A stretch of DNA of 64,000 nt from Eurosta solidaginis (lineage: Eukaryota > Arthropoda > Insecta > Diptera > Tephritidae): contig NW_027137038.1 in the NCBI RefSeq assembly GCF_040869045.1, positions 62,001 to 126,000 of the forward strand. Direction: 5' to 3'. This document shows, piece by piece, positions 63,970-64,000 of the stretch. Each line of letters starts with the position of its first letter. Position 1 is the first letter of the stretch. Made by a program: the position numbers and the translations under genes. The notes under the pieces are model-generated. The model saw nothing but the letters and a program-made list of their open reading frames with translations, made no database searches and was not told the origin of the DNA.

Positions 63970-64000
63970 TTATTAAAACGTGTACGTGTAACGTGTACGA
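63970..64000 (+). repeat. Shortened-monomer junction, copy 3 (cut by window end)
   Basis: TTAAAACGTGTACGTGTAACGTG is the same junction as near 52855 and 57626. The unit continues beyond the window. Confidence 0.88.

Larger units (their letters stand above)
61482..64000 (+). repeat. Satellite array, right end of window
   Basis: About nine monomers, running off the window. The subfamily run CAAACCATG, A-interrupted T-run, then TATAATTTGC and AAATTTTAGTAG recurs near 62067-62540 as it did near 50647-51126. A unit near 63505-63530 lacks 13 bp between two ATTTGTTT copies. The last bases (about 63970-64000) are the third copy of the GTGTACGTGTAACG shortened junction. Confidence 0.95.

Noticed and set aside
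1..64000. Telomeric, rDNA or histone tandem array
   Set aside because: No telomeric short repeat, rRNA or histone sequence is seen, and the 278-bp monomer is non-coding.
1..64000. Endogenous virus or toxin genes
   Set aside because: No viral or toxin-like protein is encoded; the only protein family recognised is the piggyBac transposase.

Overview
The window is almost entirely one tandem satellite DNA array with three kinds of transposon inside it. The monomer is AT-rich and about 278 bp long. Every monomer I read lies in the same orientation. I estimate a little over 200 copies, counting from the repeating landmark GTCGTTTTGTTCAAC and allowing for the insertions. There is no intact cellular gene, rRNA, CRISPR array or operon here.

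The window suggests a eukaryote, most likely an insect and plausibly a fly. The reasons are a piggyBac-family transposon with the full arrangement of the moth IFP2 transposase, a tRNA-derived SINE whose body I associate with higher Diptera (from memory, unverified), a hAT-type MITE, and a satellite with no obvious CpG depletion. The satellite may be centromeric or pericentromeric heterochromatin, but nothing in the sequence proves that.

Layout: 1-43562 is uninterrupted satellite. At 43571-43756 lies a 186-bp palindromic hAT-type MITE with an 8-bp target duplication. Satellite resumes to 45129, where a 2435-bp piggyBac-like element (45130-47564) sits between TTAA duplications; its minus-strand transposase (47265 to 45489) is broken by two frameshifts and one stop. 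Satellite then runs on, carrying a second MITE copy (49816-50001) and three copies of one SINE (53916-54279, 59246-59609, 61118-61481), and it runs off both window edges.

The main biology is in how the array evolved. Blocks of 4, 7, 8, 11, 12, 13 and more monomers are duplicated at many different offsets, so there is no single higher-order period. This is what repeated unequal exchange in shifting register would leave. The MITE and the SINE were copied along with their satellite flanks. The piggyBac copy was not: its paralogous empty site survives at 50814-50817. That gives a relative order of events: MITE insertion, block duplication, then piggyBac insertion. Shortened monomers, some of them also copied, mark further recombination junctions.
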